Position numbers and translations under genes: made by a program | Notes under the pieces: generated by a model | The model's database searches: none | The model's input: only the letters and a program-made list of their open reading frames with translations | What the model was told of the DNA's origin: nothing | Assembly: GCA_013298845.1 (NCBI GenBank) | Contig: JAAFJN010000004.1 | Coordinates: 1 to 64,000 of the forward strand | DNA length: 64,000 nucleotides | From: Chitinophagales bacterium | GTDB taxonomy: Bacteria > Bacteroidota > Bacteroidia > Chitinophagales > Saprospiraceae | Direction: 5' to 3' | In this document: positions 27,974 through 37,116 of the stretch, one piece after another | Numbering within the stretch: the stretch's first letter is position 1 | Layout of the letters: each line of letters begins with the position of its first letter

Positions 27974-28990
27974 TTACGCTTCGTCAATGTAAACGATGAG
28001 GCGTTGTTTGACCCGTTCAATTTTTTTGTTCATTTCCCGGAAAAACCACTCGCGGGTGCGTTCGGATACCTGGGTCATGTGGTTGGATTTGGCCATCACA
28101 TCTTCGAACCATTTATTGGTAAAGTCGCAAAAACGCTCGTCGGTGGTGCGCAGAAAATTTGGGCCGTTGTACGTAAAATACACCACCGGGCCTAAATCCG
28201 ACTGCATCGAGGTGATATTGGTGGTAAAAAAGATCTCGTTGTGGTAAAGGTGGAATTTGGCCGAACGATCGGTAGCAGAACTGCCTACTTCAAATTTTCG
28301 ACCAGCGATGACCATTTCGCGCAGGTGGGCCACCCATTTGGCCAAAATATCGCACAATTGCAGGGCTTCATCCGGGTTAGCGAACCCTTCGGAATAGAGT
28401 TGGTATTCAATTTGCGCCAGCGTCATATCAATGGAACTGACGTTGAGCAATTCGGTCGTTTCGACCTGATTGTAGTGCGCCTGCGTTTCGCGGATGGTGC
28501 GGCGCACGGGTTCGTTAATCAGGTCAAAAGAAAACGGGCGATTGCGCAAATATTCAAAATTCCACGAAGTACGCCCCCAAACGTACAATTTAAACCCGAG
28601 TAATTCGGGGAAATACGTGCAGGCCATCACGGGGATTTCGGTGGAGGCGCTGTACATCTGCAAATTGGGCATCCGGCGGACCAACTCAAAATCGCTGTTG
28701 AAATAGGTCAAATAATCTTCAAAATTATTGACTTTGTGGTTGATGGGCCGAAACGAGCACACCAATTTGGTGCTTTCGGTAAAAATCAGCCGATCCAGCG
28801 AAATATTGTAATGAATGGCCAGCAGTTGTAGTTCATCCGGCGCGAGTAAGGTGGTTCCCCTCAAGCGCCGATACACGGGATCTTTAGTGGAATTAAGAAT
28901 ACGACAAAGATCCTCAACGGCATCCGAGCGGCGTTCGTACCGCGCGATAATTTTATCAAACAGGCGTTCCTGAAGATTTAGTGATTGCAT
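27974..28990 (-). CDS. Putative DNA-binding protein with N-terminal HTH, unknown function
   Basis: A 338-residue soluble protein. Residues about 5-60 (RYERRSDAVEDLCRILNSTKDPVYRRLRGTT shortened here to its pattern) look like an XRE-type helix-turn-helix, with DPVYRRLRG as a recognition-helix candidate. The rest is a mostly alpha region without a motif I recognise; it contains FELVRRMPNLQMYSAST and ends in a basic helix (MNKKIERVKQRLIVYID). No sensor or enzyme motif is seen. Its position directly before the acyl-CoA dehydrogenase suggests a regulator of that pathway, but this is weak. It may be a phylum-restricted family. Confidence 0.6.
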   Translation of the reverse strand: MQSLNLQERLFDKIIARYERRSDAVEDLCRILNSTKDPVYRRLRGTTLLAPDELQLLAIHYNISLDRLIFTESTKLVCSFRPINHKVNNFEDYLTYFNSDFELVRRMPNLQMYSASTEIPVMACTYFPELLGFKLYVWGRTSWNFEYLRNRPFSFDLINEPVRRTIRETQAHYNQVETTELLNVSSIDMTLAQIEYQLYSEGFANPDEALQLCDILAKWVAHLREMVIAGRKFEVGSSATDRSAKFHLYHNEIFFTTNITSMQSDLGPVVYFTYNGPNFLRTTDERFCDFTNKWFEDVMAKSNHMTQVSERTREWFFREMNKKIERVKQRLIVYIDEA

Positions 28991-29014
28991 GGTTAAAATA
29001 AGATTGCAGGAAAT

Positions 29015-29656
29015 TTAAAAAATACCCTGTACCCAAACCGTTATTTGCGCAAAAAAAGAAACGATCAGGGATGGTTTAAATATCAAAGGAAAAAAGAAAC
29101 CAAATACCGCCCCGTAATAGTGCGCGGTATGGTCAATATTGTCACCGCCCTGGTTGGCGGCGTAATTGCTATACCAAAGATAAAACACCCCAAAAATAAA
29201 GCCCGGGATGGGTATCGGGATAAAAAACATCATGATCCCGATGGTAGGAATAAACAAAATACAGGCAAATAACACAGCCGCCGTCGCCCCCGATGCCCCA
29301 ATACTGGCAAAATGCGGGTTATCTTTGTACTTAACATAAGTAGCCGATGAAGCCACAACAATGGCCAGCACGTAAAAGAGCAGGAACATAAACTGTGGCA
29401 TCAACGGGAAAATCTGCTGAAAACACCGCTCGAGCAATGGCCCAAAAAAGTATAAAGTCAGCATATTGAATATCAGGTGCATATAGTCACCGTGCAAAAG
29501 TCCGCCCGTCAACCACCGGTACTGCTCCCCCCGACGCGCCTCGGCGTAAGGCCAGTGTTTTAGTTTTTGAAACACTTCGTGATTATTAAAGGCCCACATC
29601 GAGATGAGCACGGTAAACCCTATAATAAGATAGGTGACGTTTAAAATATCGGACAT
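29015..29656 (-). CDS. Rhomboid-family intramembrane serine protease
   Basis: A 213-residue membrane protein with about six spans. Rhomboid signatures are GGLLHGDYMHLIFNM near residue 52 (structural H and N), the catalytic serine in SIGASGATAAV near 118, and the catalytic histidine in DHTAHYYGAVFG near 176. It would cleave substrates within the membrane. It lies eight bases after msrB and 24 before the HTH-like gene in the same minus-strand run. Confidence 0.88.
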   Translation of the reverse strand: MSDILNVTYLIIGFTVLISMWAFNNHEVFQKLKHWPYAEARRGEQYRWLTGGLLHGDYMHLIFNMLTLYFFGPLLERCFQQIFPLMPQFMFLLFYVLAIVVASSATYVKYKDNPHFASIGASGATAAVLFACILFIPTIGIMMFFIPIPIPGFIFGVFYLWYSNYAANQGGDNIDHTAHYYGAVFGFFFPLIFKPSLIVSFFAQITVWVQGIF

Positions 29657-29664
29657 ACTGAGTA

Positions 29665-30213
29665 TTAGTTTTTAATAAAATCCAGCGATACCGAATTGAT
29701 ACAGTAGCGCAGGTTGGTGGGTGGTGGCCCATCGTCAAAAACGTGCCCCTGGTGTCCGCCGCAACGGGCGCACTCTACTTCTACCCGCACCATACCGTGG
29801 CTGCTATCCGTATTTTCGGTCACAAAAGCCTTGTCAATGGGTTGGTAAAATGAAGGCCAGCCCGTTCCCGAATCAAATTTGGTCTCGGAACTGAACAGGG
29901 GCAACTGACAGCCGCGGCAAACATAAACACCTTTTTCGTGATTTTTCCATAAATCTCCGGAAAAAGCGTATTCGGTGCCTTCCTCGCGCAAAACATTGTA
30001 CTCTTTGGCGGTTAGCATCGCCTTCCAGTCCGCGTCGCTTTTGGCGATTTTGACCAGTTTACCGGCGCTGTCGAACTGGGGAGGAACCGGAGCCACGGTA
30101 TCGCGGGTAGCCGCTTTCGTCGGCGCCGTATTCACTTCCGCCGTGGAGGTGGGAGCCTGTTGGGGCCGGGCGGTGCAGGCCATAAAAGCCAAACTAAAAA
30201 TGAAAATTCTCAT
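29665..30213 (-). CDS. msrB: Peptide-methionine (R)-S-oxide reductase MsrB, lipoprotein
   Basis: A 182-residue MsrB that reduces methionine-R-sulfoxide in proteins. Motifs are [10 protein letters not shown], the zinc cysteines in VCRGCQLP and CARCGGHQG, and the catalytic cysteine in RYCINS. The N terminus [13 protein letters not shown] is a lipoprotein signal with Cys13 as the acylation site, so it probably acts in the periplasm or on the outer membrane. Readings from 30477 would add a non-conserved extension. It is the first gene of a five-gene minus-strand run. A near-consensus TATCTTTT lies upstream at 30234-30227. Confidence 0.88.
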   Translation of the reverse strand: MRIFIFSLAFMACTARPQQAPTSTAEVNTAPTKAATRDTVAPVPPQFDSAGKLVKIAKSDADWKAMLTAKEYNVLREEGTEYAFSGDLWKNHEKGVYVCRGCQLPLFSSETKFDSGTGWPSFYQPIDKAFVTENTDSSHGMVRVEVECARCGGHQGHVFDDGPPPTNLRYCINSVSLDFIKN

Positions 30214-30241
30214 ATTTTGTAGATTTAAAAGATATTTTTTT

Positions 30242-30276
30242 ACACTGAGCGTTTCCAGTGTCGAAGTATAACGTTG
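30242..30276 (+). repeat. Short palindromic repeat (family B)
   Basis: CACTGAGCGTT, four bases, then GTGTCGAAGTATAACG. The element at 43151-43205 shares the same outer parts (ACTGAGCGTT ... CGAAGTATAACGT), and the one at 43352-43434 carries them in reverse. It lies in the otherwise empty 299-bp gap between the divergent msrB and metalloprotease genes. Confidence 0.6.
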
Positions 30277-30512
30277 AAACGGCCAAATAGTTAATCGGCG
30301 GGGAGCACAAACCAAACCATGTGTTGGGGTAGCGACAAAAACCCATTCTTTTTTCGTTGGTAACAAATATTTTACAAAGCAAGAATGGCATTTAACAAAA
30401 TAATGAACAAAAATTTTCCCGTTCTGCCAATTTGTGCTTAGGTTTGCCATCGAAATTTTATACTGTGTAAAATTCATTCCACCTTTTTTTCTAACTTAAT
30501 CTACATGTGTTA

Positions 30513-32612
30513 ATGAAAAACGTATACTTTGTTCTCTGCTGCATGTTCCTGTCCTTAGCAGGTTATGCTCAAACCGTAAAACCTATCCCTCAAATGGTCA
30601 TTAATGGCCACACCGGGCAAAAGGTATTTTCTACGACCTTATTTTCTGACGACGTTAGCGACATTTCGGCTAATAAAACCTTGCTGGAAGGATTAAAATC
30701 GGGTACCATCCTCCAATGGGACGCCGCAAAAGTGGCCCATTTGCGGTCTTTGGCGCAAGTGCCCGTTACCCTTGTAATTCCATCCGCTACCGGTCCATCC
30801 TTGACGCTGGATTTGGTGCCGGCTAAAAACTTCTCGCCCGAATTTGCCGTTCACGACGCCGCTACCGGCCGCGAACAACAAGTAGACCACGGCACCCACT
30901 TTTGGGGTATTGTGCGGGGCGACAACAACTCGCTGGTGAGCATCAGCGTGTTTGACCATGAAATTATCGGTGCCATCAACAACGACGAAGGCAACTGGGT
31001 GATTGGTGCCATTGAAGGCGATACCCGCAAAGCCCACGTGTTGTACAACGACCACGACCTGAAAGCCAACAGTACCTTCGAGTGCCTCACCGATGACGAA
31101 TTGCACCGCATTGGCGACAAACACGTTGGCCCACAAGCCGAAGCCGGTCCCGAAAATTGCGTTCGGATGTTTGTGGAAACCGATTTTACCTTATTTCAAA
31201 ATAAAGGCAGCGTGGCCAATGTGACGACCTACATGACGGGGGTATTCAGTCAGGTTTCCGCCTTGTACACCAACGAAACGGTGAATGTAGTGCTGCACGA
31301 TTTGTTTGTGTGGAGCACCACCGATCCTTACACCGGCCCTGCTTCCGGCGATTACCTCAACCAGTTCCGCACCGCTAAAAACGGCGTATTTAACGGCGAT
31401 TTGGCGCATTTGGTGGGCATTAATAACCTCGGTGGTATTGCTTACCTCGATGTATTGTGTTTCCCCACGTACGGCGTTGGTTACAGCAGTATTAACGCGA
31501 CGTACAGCAACGTTCCCACTTATTCGTGGACGATTGAAGTACTGACCCACGAAATTGGCCACAACCTCGGTTCTCCACACACGCACGCGTGCACGTGGAG
31601 CGGTAACCTCCCCATTGACGGCTGCGGCCCCACGGCGGGTTACAGCGAGGGTTGTACCACTTCTTTGCCCACCAACGGCGGTACCATCATGAGTTATTGC
31701 CACCTTGTATCCGGTGTGGGCATTAATTTCAACAACGGCTTTGGTCCCCAACCCGGTGACCGTATCCGCAATGAAGTGTACAACGCCGCTTGTTTGGCCG
31801 CTTGTGGCGGCGGCGGCGGCACGGGAGTTTGCACCTACGCCGTGGTCAACAGCAATACGTTTGAAAGCAACTTTGGAATCTGGACCGACGGCGGTACCGA
31901 CTGCATTCGCACCAGCAACAATACCTATGCTTTTTCCCCCAGTTTTAGTATTCAATTGCGCGACAATACCACTACCTCCACCATGTCCACGACCAACCAA
32001 AACTGGGCGGCTTACGACAAAATTCAGGTAGAATTCACCTCTTATTCGGTGAGTTTTGAAACCGGCGAAGATTTTTGGTTACAAATTTCCACCAACGGCG
32101 GCAGCACGTACACCACGGTTGCCACTTATACGGCAGGAACCGACTTTACAAACGGCAACCGCATCTTTAAAACGGTGGAAATTTTGGGACCATTTACGTC
32201 CACCACTCGCCTGCGTTTCCGCGCCGATGCTTCGGCCGACGACGATCAGGTATACATTGATAACGTGGTCATCAGCGCGTGTACCGAACAATTCAACGGC
32301 GGTGTTATTGAAGAACGCACCGACTTTACCACGGTAACTAGCGATGAAATGCCCGCGATTTACGAGTTCCAGGCCAATCCTAACCCAGCAGCAGACTGGT
32401 TAAACATCGGGTTTATCTCCGAAGCGGATTTGCCCGTGAACCTGTTCTTCACTGATTTGGCGGGCAAAGTGGTGCTGCAACAATCCGTTACGGCAACGCG
32501 TGGACAAAACAACCTGCAAATTGCCACCGGGCAGTTGAACAACGGTTTTTACCTGCTCCACCTCACGGGCGGCGACAATCAGATTACCCATAAAGTGATG
32601 ATTGCCAAATAA
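30513..32612 (+). CDS. Secreted reprolysin-like (M12B) metalloprotease with T9SS sorting domain
   Basis: A 699-residue exported zinc protease. A signal peptide (MKNVYFVLCCMFLSLAGYAQ) is followed by a propeptide-like region to about residue 200, then the catalytic domain with HEIGHNLGSPHTH near residue 345, the extended HExxHxxGxxH zinc motif. A later segment (about 445-590) is a jelly-roll-like accessory domain, and from about 610 a T9SS C-terminal domain starts FQANPNPAADW and ends HKVMIAK. The ATG at 30513 is preferred over a GTG two codons upstream. It is monocistronic, ending at a terminator. Likely an extracellular digestive protease exported by the Gld system. Confidence 0.88.
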   Translation: MKNVYFVLCCMFLSLAGYAQTVKPIPQMVINGHTGQKVFSTTLFSDDVSDISANKTLLEGLKSGTILQWDAAKVAHLRSLAQVPVTLVIPSATGPSLTLDLVPAKNFSPEFAVHDAATGREQQVDHGTHFWGIVRGDNNSLVSISVFDHEIIGAINNDEGNWVIGAIEGDTRKAHVLYNDHDLKANSTFECLTDDELHRIGDKHVGPQAEAGPENCVRMFVETDFTLFQNKGSVANVTTYMTGVFSQVSALYTNETVNVVLHDLFVWSTTDPYTGPASGDYLNQFRTAKNGVFNGDLAHLVGINNLGGIAYLDVLCFPTYGVGYSSINATYSNVPTYSWTIEVLTHEIGHNLGSPHTHACTWSGNLPIDGCGPTAGYSEGCTTSLPTNGGTIMSYCHLVSGVGINFNNGFGPQPGDRIRNEVYNAACLAACGGGGGTGVCTYAVVNSNTFESNFGIWTDGGTDCIRTSNNTYAFSPSFSIQLRDNTTTSTMSTTNQNWAAYDKIQVEFTSYSVSFETGEDFWLQISTNGGSTYTTVATYTAGTDFTNGNRIFKTVEILGPFTSTTRLRFRADASADDDQVYIDNVVISACTEQFNGGVIEERTDFTTVTSDEMPAIYEFQANPNPAADWLNIGFISEADLPVNLFFTDLAGKVVLQQSVTATRGQNNLQIATGQLNNGFYLLHLTGGDNQITHKVMIAK

Positions 32613-32643
32613 TTACGGACGAAACAACAAACAGTATAAACAG

Positions 32644-32680
32644 CGGCGCTCTCCGGTAACGGTAGAGTGCCGTTTTTTTT
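32644..32680 (+). terminator. Intrinsic terminator of the metalloprotease gene
   Basis: CGGCGCTCT (32644-32652) pairs with AGAGTGCCG (32664-32672), with one G-U pair, and is followed by eight T. It starts 31 bases past the stop. Confidence 0.8.
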
Positions 32681-32827
32681 GTGGGGGGATATTTTAGGGG
32701 CACAACAAAAGGGAGCAGAAATGCTACTCCCTAGCGGATGGGTAGATATACCCTTGATGCACTCATCTGGGAAAAGGGCTTGGAAGGCCAATAAAACGTG
32801 TTTGCCGCTCTTTTAGATCGAGTGCCC

Positions 32828-33300
32828 TGACAAACTATCACTTCGTGTCACGCAGCGGTGATGTAATGACTAACCGATGTACGCGCCCGCAGGGCTACTT
32901 CGGGGCGTGCCAATCTACCAAATCTGGGAGATTTGGCAGATTGGCACGCCCGAAATCGTGGATTATCCGGCGGATGAAACGTGTACGCTGATCGTTTACA
33001 TCTATTATCCTGACAAACATCACATCTTGTCACGCAGCGGTGATGTAATGACTAACCGATATACGCGCCCGCAGGGCTACTTCGGGGCGTGCCAATCTAC
33101 CAATCTGGGAGATTTGGCAGATTGGCACGCCCAAAATCGTGGATCATCCGGCGGATGAAACGTGTACGCTGATCGTTTACATCTATTATCATGACAAACA
33201 TCACATCTTGTCACGCAGCGGTGATGTAATGACTAACCGGTGTACGCGCCCGCAGGGCTACTTCGGGGCTAAAATCTACCAAATCTGGGAGATTTTAGCC
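32828..33300 (+). repeat. Three tandem ~182-bp repeats with internal hairpins (family A)
   Basis: Units begin at 32828, 33011 and 33192 (spacing 183 and 181). Each holds a long hairpin: GGCGTGCCAATCT at 32904 pairs over 13 bases with AGATTGGCACGCC ending at 32950, around a second stem CCAAATCT/AGATTTGG. In the third unit both arms change together to GGCTAAAATCT/AGATTTTAGCC (33267-33300), so pairing is kept. The third unit ends after this hairpin. There are no CRISPR-type spacers. This fills most of the 937-bp gap before gldN. Confidence 0.85.
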
Positions 33301-33405
33301 ACAAGAGCAGGAATAAAAGACGAATGTCTCTGGTGTGTACACCTTCGTATGCCCGGTTTTACCCCCAGGAACCGCGCCAAGTGCGCCACCGGTACAAGCC
33401 TCGGG

Positions 33406-33446
33406 CGGAACAATCTGCCAGATTTGGTAGATTTTATCCACAACAG
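33406..33446 (-). repeat. Inverted stray copy of the family A hairpin core
   Basis: Read on the minus strand this stretch contains AAAATCTACCAAATCTGG and AGATTG, matching the hairpin core of the third tandem unit. It is separated from the array by about 100 bases of unrelated sequence. Confidence 0.55.
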
Positions 33447-33485
33447 TAGGAATAAAATCGGACTGTAATATTTGCATATAACGCC

Positions 33486-33523
33486 AAAAAAAATGAGCCA
33501 CCCCGAATCTCCGGGATGGCTCA
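33486..33523 (-). terminator. Terminator of the gldLMN transcript
   Basis: On the minus strand a 12-bp stem (33523-33512 with 33505-33494, one G-U) is followed by eight T. It lies 27 bases past the gldN stop. The plus strand also has a T-run after the hairpin, so it may work in both directions. Confidence 0.8.
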
Positions 33524-33549
33524 TTTTTTAGGTTAACCTATGCCAACGA

Positions 33550-34431
33550 TTAATACTGCCACAAGTCGTGTTCGAAGTTGAAAATCTCGTTTTTGATTTT
33601 TTCAGACTCCATCAACAAGTCAACACCAGTGAGGTATTCTTCGAGTTTGCGGTCATATACGTTTGACTCTTTGTAGATATAAGAGGCAAAGTGGCGTTGT
33701 TCGAGGTGATCTTCCCAAGAGATGGTAGCGTTGGTGTTACCGCCCATGGTGAATACACGGTGACGAGCGAAGAGTTCACGCGCCTGTGGGTAATACACCC
33801 AGAACAAAGGACGTTCGAAGCGGAAGTTACCCTGGTCGTCTTTCACGTCGATCAGGGGCGCAATACCCATGATACGCACGTTCAGCGTAGAGGTTTCTTT
33901 GTCGAAGAACCAAATTTCTTTGATACGGAAACGTTTTACGTCTTCCCAGTTGATATCGTTGCGCACGATTTGAACTTTCTCTTCGTACGTTTCGGGGTCG
34001 AAAGTAACAACGGTATCGGTTTTGGAAAGCATTCCCAAAACGTCGTTGGTGCTGAGGCGTTTGGTAAATTTATCGTCTTCGGTGCTGTACACGGGCATTT
34101 CGCCTTTAGTAGCGGCATCGGAAAGGATTTTAAAGAATGGTTCTTCCGGGTAAGCGAATGGAAGATTCATTTTTTCGCGAATGTCAATGATACGCCATAC
34201 GCGTTTTTCCCAGAAGATATCGCTTTCGCGGATAGGTTGGTATGGGAGTACCTTACGTTGCATCATTACCTCTTTTTTTACAACGTCGTCGAGAGGCATG
34301 TCGCCTGGAGCAATTTCCGGAGTTGTTTCAGTTTGTTCTGTTTCAATTTCTTCCGGTTCTTGAGCCATTACTGCCAACGGAGCCATTGCGAATAAAAGGC
34401 AAAGGCAGGTCCATTTGAAAAAATTTTGCAT
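33550..34431 (-). CDS. gldN: Gliding motility / type IX secretion protein GldN
   Basis: A 293-residue periplasmic T9SS component (PorN in Porphyromonas) that forms the ring with GldK under the outer membrane. A signal peptide ends near ...LAVMAQ, followed by an acidic stretch (EPEEIETEQTE), then the conserved domain with ESDIFWEKRVWRIIDIREKMN near 85 (given here only as its pattern) and RFRIKEIWFFD near 170. It is the last gene of the gldL-gldM-gldN unit, 109 bases after gldM, and is followed by a terminator. Confidence 0.93.
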   Translation of the reverse strand: MQNFFKWTCLCLLFAMAPLAVMAQEPEEIETEQTETTPEIAPGDMPLDDVVKKEVMMQRKVLPYQPIRESDIFWEKRVWRIIDIREKMNLPFAYPEEPFFKILSDAATKGEMPVYSTEDDKFTKRLSTNDVLGMLSKTDTVVTFDPETYEEKVQIVRNDINWEDVKRFRIKEIWFFDKETSTLNVRIMGIAPLIDVKDDQGNFRFERPLFWVYYPQARELFARHRVFTMGGNTNATISWEDHLEQRHFASYIYKESNVYDRKLEEYLTGVDLLMESEKIKNEIFNFEHDLWQY

Positions 34432-34540
34432 CGCGCTAAATAGTTTTGATTAGAAAATGTTTAAGCAATTTCGATTGTTAAGCCATGAAAGGTTGTGCGG
34501 AATGAACCGCACAACCTTCAGGCTTATTGTGTTATAAGGA

Positions 34541-36070
34541 TTATTTAATTTTGAAAGACAAACCGCCGAGGTTACGAGGATTCGAATCCCCTGGGCAGCG
34601 TACTTTAATCTCTTCAAAGAAATAAGCATCACCAGGACCAGCAGCGCTAACAAAGGACTGTACCTTGTCGTTCCAGCGGGCACCGCTGTTGGCGATTGGA
34701 GGTGATGGATCTTGACGCTTTTTCAGATAAGTGGCTTCAAAACCAACTACATCGCAACGTACGTCGAAGTCAAAGTTTTGCAACACAGCAGCGATACCGG
34801 ATTGCGCTTTGAATTCACCGTTACCCATTGACTTAGAGGCGTGTTTAGCGCCCAACAATGGCAGTGGATCGGGAATACGTTTTACGCGATATTGGAAAGT
34901 TTGAGAAGCACCACCACCAGAAACGGTCAAAGTAGCCTCTCCAGGTGTAGTTACCTTTACAGTGTATTTACCACCGCCGTTAGGCGATACAGAAATACCA
35001 GCACCGGAACCTGATACTTTTACATCGTTGGAAGAAACACCCGCCGCCGAAACGGAGATGGGGTTATCTACACCAATGTAAAACACGTTCATTTTATCCA
35101 ATGAAACGGCAACTGAACGCTGACCAACTTCGTATTTAAACTCTTTGTTATATGGCTTAACTTCGCCAGTCAAAGGGTTTTTCACGTTGATATTTACTTT
35201 GTAACTACGCTCACCAACACCACTGGTACCCGTTTCGTAACGAGCAACACCGTCTTTAGTAGCCAATGTGGTACCATTTACAGAGATGCTCACGTTGTCG
35301 GCGGAAGAACTGTACGCGCTGAGGAATACATCAGCCGCGTATTTATCGCCGGAGATTACGTAACTTTTTTCAGCAGAAATAGCTGGTTGGAAATTATCAA
35401 ACTTAATATCCACTTTACCCATTTGCTCCGCGCACCAGTTCATTACCGCAGAGGTAGAACTTTTACCATCGCTTTGCATTTTACCCAATACTGGGAAAAT
35501 AGCGGCAACCGGCATTTGTTTGAATTTAAACTCGGACCAGTTTTTAGATTTAGTGTCTGCGGGCAGCGGTTCTACATCTAAAGGTAAAGAAGCAGCTACT
35601 TTAGGATCATTACCCACTAAGGCAAGAAACTTTTCGCGGGTTTCCTTAATTTTTGCTTCGATTTCGTTACCCAAACCGTCGTTTACAAAGAGTTTAGTTG
35701 TAATATCTTTGTTACGAATGTCTTTGGGGATTTCCGGATCTGTTTTAGACGGACCTTTTGCTTTTTCAAAAAGCATAGTACGGATACCCTCAATGTAACT
35801 ATTGAATTCATTACCGATACGAAGTGCTTCGGACGCTTTGTTCTTCAACTCTTCATTTTTCGGGTTCTTATAGGCTTCAGCAGTGGCATCAATACCACTC
35901 TTCATTGCTTCGTTATTTTTATCAACGATTGCACGACTGGTTTTCATACCTTTATCCAAAGAGAAGAAGGCATTCATAACCTCTGCAGATACGTTGAGGG
36001 CCAACAGAGCGGTCAGTACCAGATACATCAGGTTGATCATCAACTGCCGCGGCTCCTTTGGTATTGACAT
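34541..36070 (-). CDS. gldM: Type IX secretion / gliding motor protein GldM
   Basis: A 509-residue inner-membrane protein with one N-terminal span (LMYLVLTALLALNVSAEV, about residues 11-28) and a long periplasmic region built of a helical domain and beta domains (for example VKVSGSGAGISVSPNGG near 340, FQYRVKRIPDPLPLLG near 395). With GldL it forms the proton-driven rotary motor that powers T9SS and gliding; the periplasmic part reaches GldK/GldN. It starts 88 bases after gldL. Confidence 0.94.
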   Translation of the reverse strand: MSIPKEPRQLMINLMYLVLTALLALNVSAEVMNAFFSLDKGMKTSRAIVDKNNEAMKSGIDATAEAYKNPKNEELKNKASEALRIGNEFNSYIEGIRTMLFEKAKGPSKTDPEIPKDIRNKDITTKLFVNDGLGNEIEAKIKETREKFLALVGNDPKVAASLPLDVEPLPADTKSKNWSEFKFKQMPVAAIFPVLGKMQSDGKSSTSAVMNWCAEQMGKVDIKFDNFQPAISAEKSYVISGDKYAADVFLSAYSSSADNVSISVNGTTLATKDGVARYETGTSGVGERSYKVNINVKNPLTGEVKPYNKEFKYEVGQRSVAVSLDKMNVFYIGVDNPISVSAAGVSSNDVKVSGSGAGISVSPNGGGKYTVKVTTPGEATLTVSGGGASQTFQYRVKRIPDPLPLLGAKHASKSMGNGEFKAQSGIAAVLQNFDFDVRCDVVGFEATYLKKRQDPSPPIANSGARWNDKVQSFVSAAGPGDAYFFEEIKVRCPGDSNPRNLGGLSFKIK

Positions 36071-36158
36071 AGTTCGTTATTTTTTAAATTTGAAAATTAG
36101 TTTTTAGTGTCGTGTTTGACGCCCAATTGCTTGTTTGTCAATTTTCTAAAAGTCAAAC

Positions 36159-36755
36159 TTATTGACGACCTATGTTCGACATGGCAGTAAGCATATTGCC
36201 ATATACCGTGTTCAAAGAACCAAGGTTTTTGTTCAAAGCACCCAACTGATCTTTGTACGCTTTTACGTCGTCCGCAGATTTAGCCATGTCAGACATTGCT
36301 TCGTTCATTTTTGTGTAGAAGTTGCTCATAGATTTGATCTGGTCTTGTGTACCAGAAAAATCAACTTCTTGCAAAGATTTGAGGGCACCCATGCTTTTTG
36401 ACATAGATTGCAACTCCGTCAACATACCACCGAGTTGGCGCTCTACAACGTCACCGTGCAAAGGCTGGAACTCCTGGAAGTTTTGTTGTTGAACGCCCGC
36501 AGTAATAGGTTGGAGACGTGCATCGTAATCAGCGAGACCTGGGTAAAGTTTGTCCCAGTAGTAATCCGGATCAGGGCCGAGCAAGCCAAGCATAAGGAAG
36601 ATAAAGATCTCAATACCCATACCTAAGATAAGCATTTCGGAAGCACCTTCCCATGATTCGAGTTTGAAAAGCGCACCTGCAAGAACGAAGGCTGCACCAA
36701 CACCGATTAACAAGTTTTTGAGGTACTTGAAACCTTTTGATTTGACGAAACTCAT
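36159..36755 (-). CDS. gldL: Type IX secretion / gliding motor protein GldL
   Basis: A 198-residue inner-membrane motor subunit. Two spans at about residues 13-34 and 42-61 contain the conserved acidic residue in GMGIEIFIFL that is thought to carry protons. After PDPDYYWDKLYPGL comes a soluble C half with amphipathic helices suited to a coiled coil. The longer reading from 36935 would cross the promoter at 36863-36895, so the ATG at 36755 (MSFVKSKGFKYLKNLL) is chosen. First gene of the gldLMN unit. Confidence 0.93.
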   Translation of the reverse strand: MSFVKSKGFKYLKNLLIGVGAAFVLAGALFKLESWEGASEMLILGMGIEIFIFLMLGLLGPDPDYYWDKLYPGLADYDARLQPITAGVQQQNFQEFQPLHGDVVERQLGGMLTELQSMSKSMGALKSLQEVDFSGTQDQIKSMSNFYTKMNEAMSDMAKSADDVKAYKDQLGALNKNLGSLNTVYGNMLTAMSNIGRQ

Positions 36756-36862
36756 TGTTTGATTAATACTTTTAGCAGTTTGAAACCAAAAAAAATAAAA
36801 CTGTTTGAAATTTGTGTCTGAAATAAACGCAGTCATTTTCATGACACGCCTATTAAACGCTG

Positions 36863-36895
36863 CAAAAGTAAAAATATGATTTAACTGTGAACAAT
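36863..36895 (-). promoter_or_regulatory. gldLMN promoter
   Basis: Minus strand: ATTG at 36895-36892, 21 bases, then TACTTTTG at 36870-36863, a perfect -7 match. It lies 107 bases before the gldL ATG. Confidence 0.65.
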
Positions 36896-37051
36896 TTTTT
36901 AGCGAAATGTAAACAAAATTCAAACGAACAACCATTTACAACCCCTTAATGCCCACTAAAACCAGATAAAAAATGCAGCGTAAAAGCATAAAACACAGAT
37001 TATTAGTGCTTTATGTAAAAGATTAGCAAAAAGGCAAAAAACCGATTTGTT

Positions 37052-37099
37052 AATGAAATTTAAAGGTTGAGTAACTATCAAAGTTACTCAACCTTTAAA
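37052..37099 (-). terminator. Probable gldK terminator
   Basis: A 17-bp perfect inverted repeat (37099-37083 with 37075-37059, 7-base loop) lies 18 bases past the gldK stop and is followed on the minus strand by TTTCATT. The U-tract is short but the stem is very stable. Confidence 0.6.
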
Positions 37100-37116
37100 A
37101 AAATGCGGAACCAGAT

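Larger units (their letters stand above)
36756..37116. other. gldK-gldL spacer: terminator plus promoter
   Basis: The 361-bp gap between gldK and gldL has no gene. It holds a 17-bp perfect hairpin at 37059-37099 and a perfect minus-strand promoter at 36863-36895, so gldK and gldLMN appear to be separate transcripts. Confidence 0.65.

Noticed and set aside
32828-33300. Possible CRISPR array
   Set aside because: Three repeats of about 182 bp abut each other with no unique spacers, and no cas genes are near. They are palindromic tandem repeats.
32877-33468. Open frames of 93 and 109 codons in the repeats
   Set aside because: They only translate the repeat units, have no start context, and the same peptide recurs because the DNA recurs.
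34560-34592. tRNA T-arm-like sequence (GGATTCGAATCCCC)
   Set aside because: It lies in gldM codons for a conserved part of the protein, and no matching acceptor or anticodon arm is around it.
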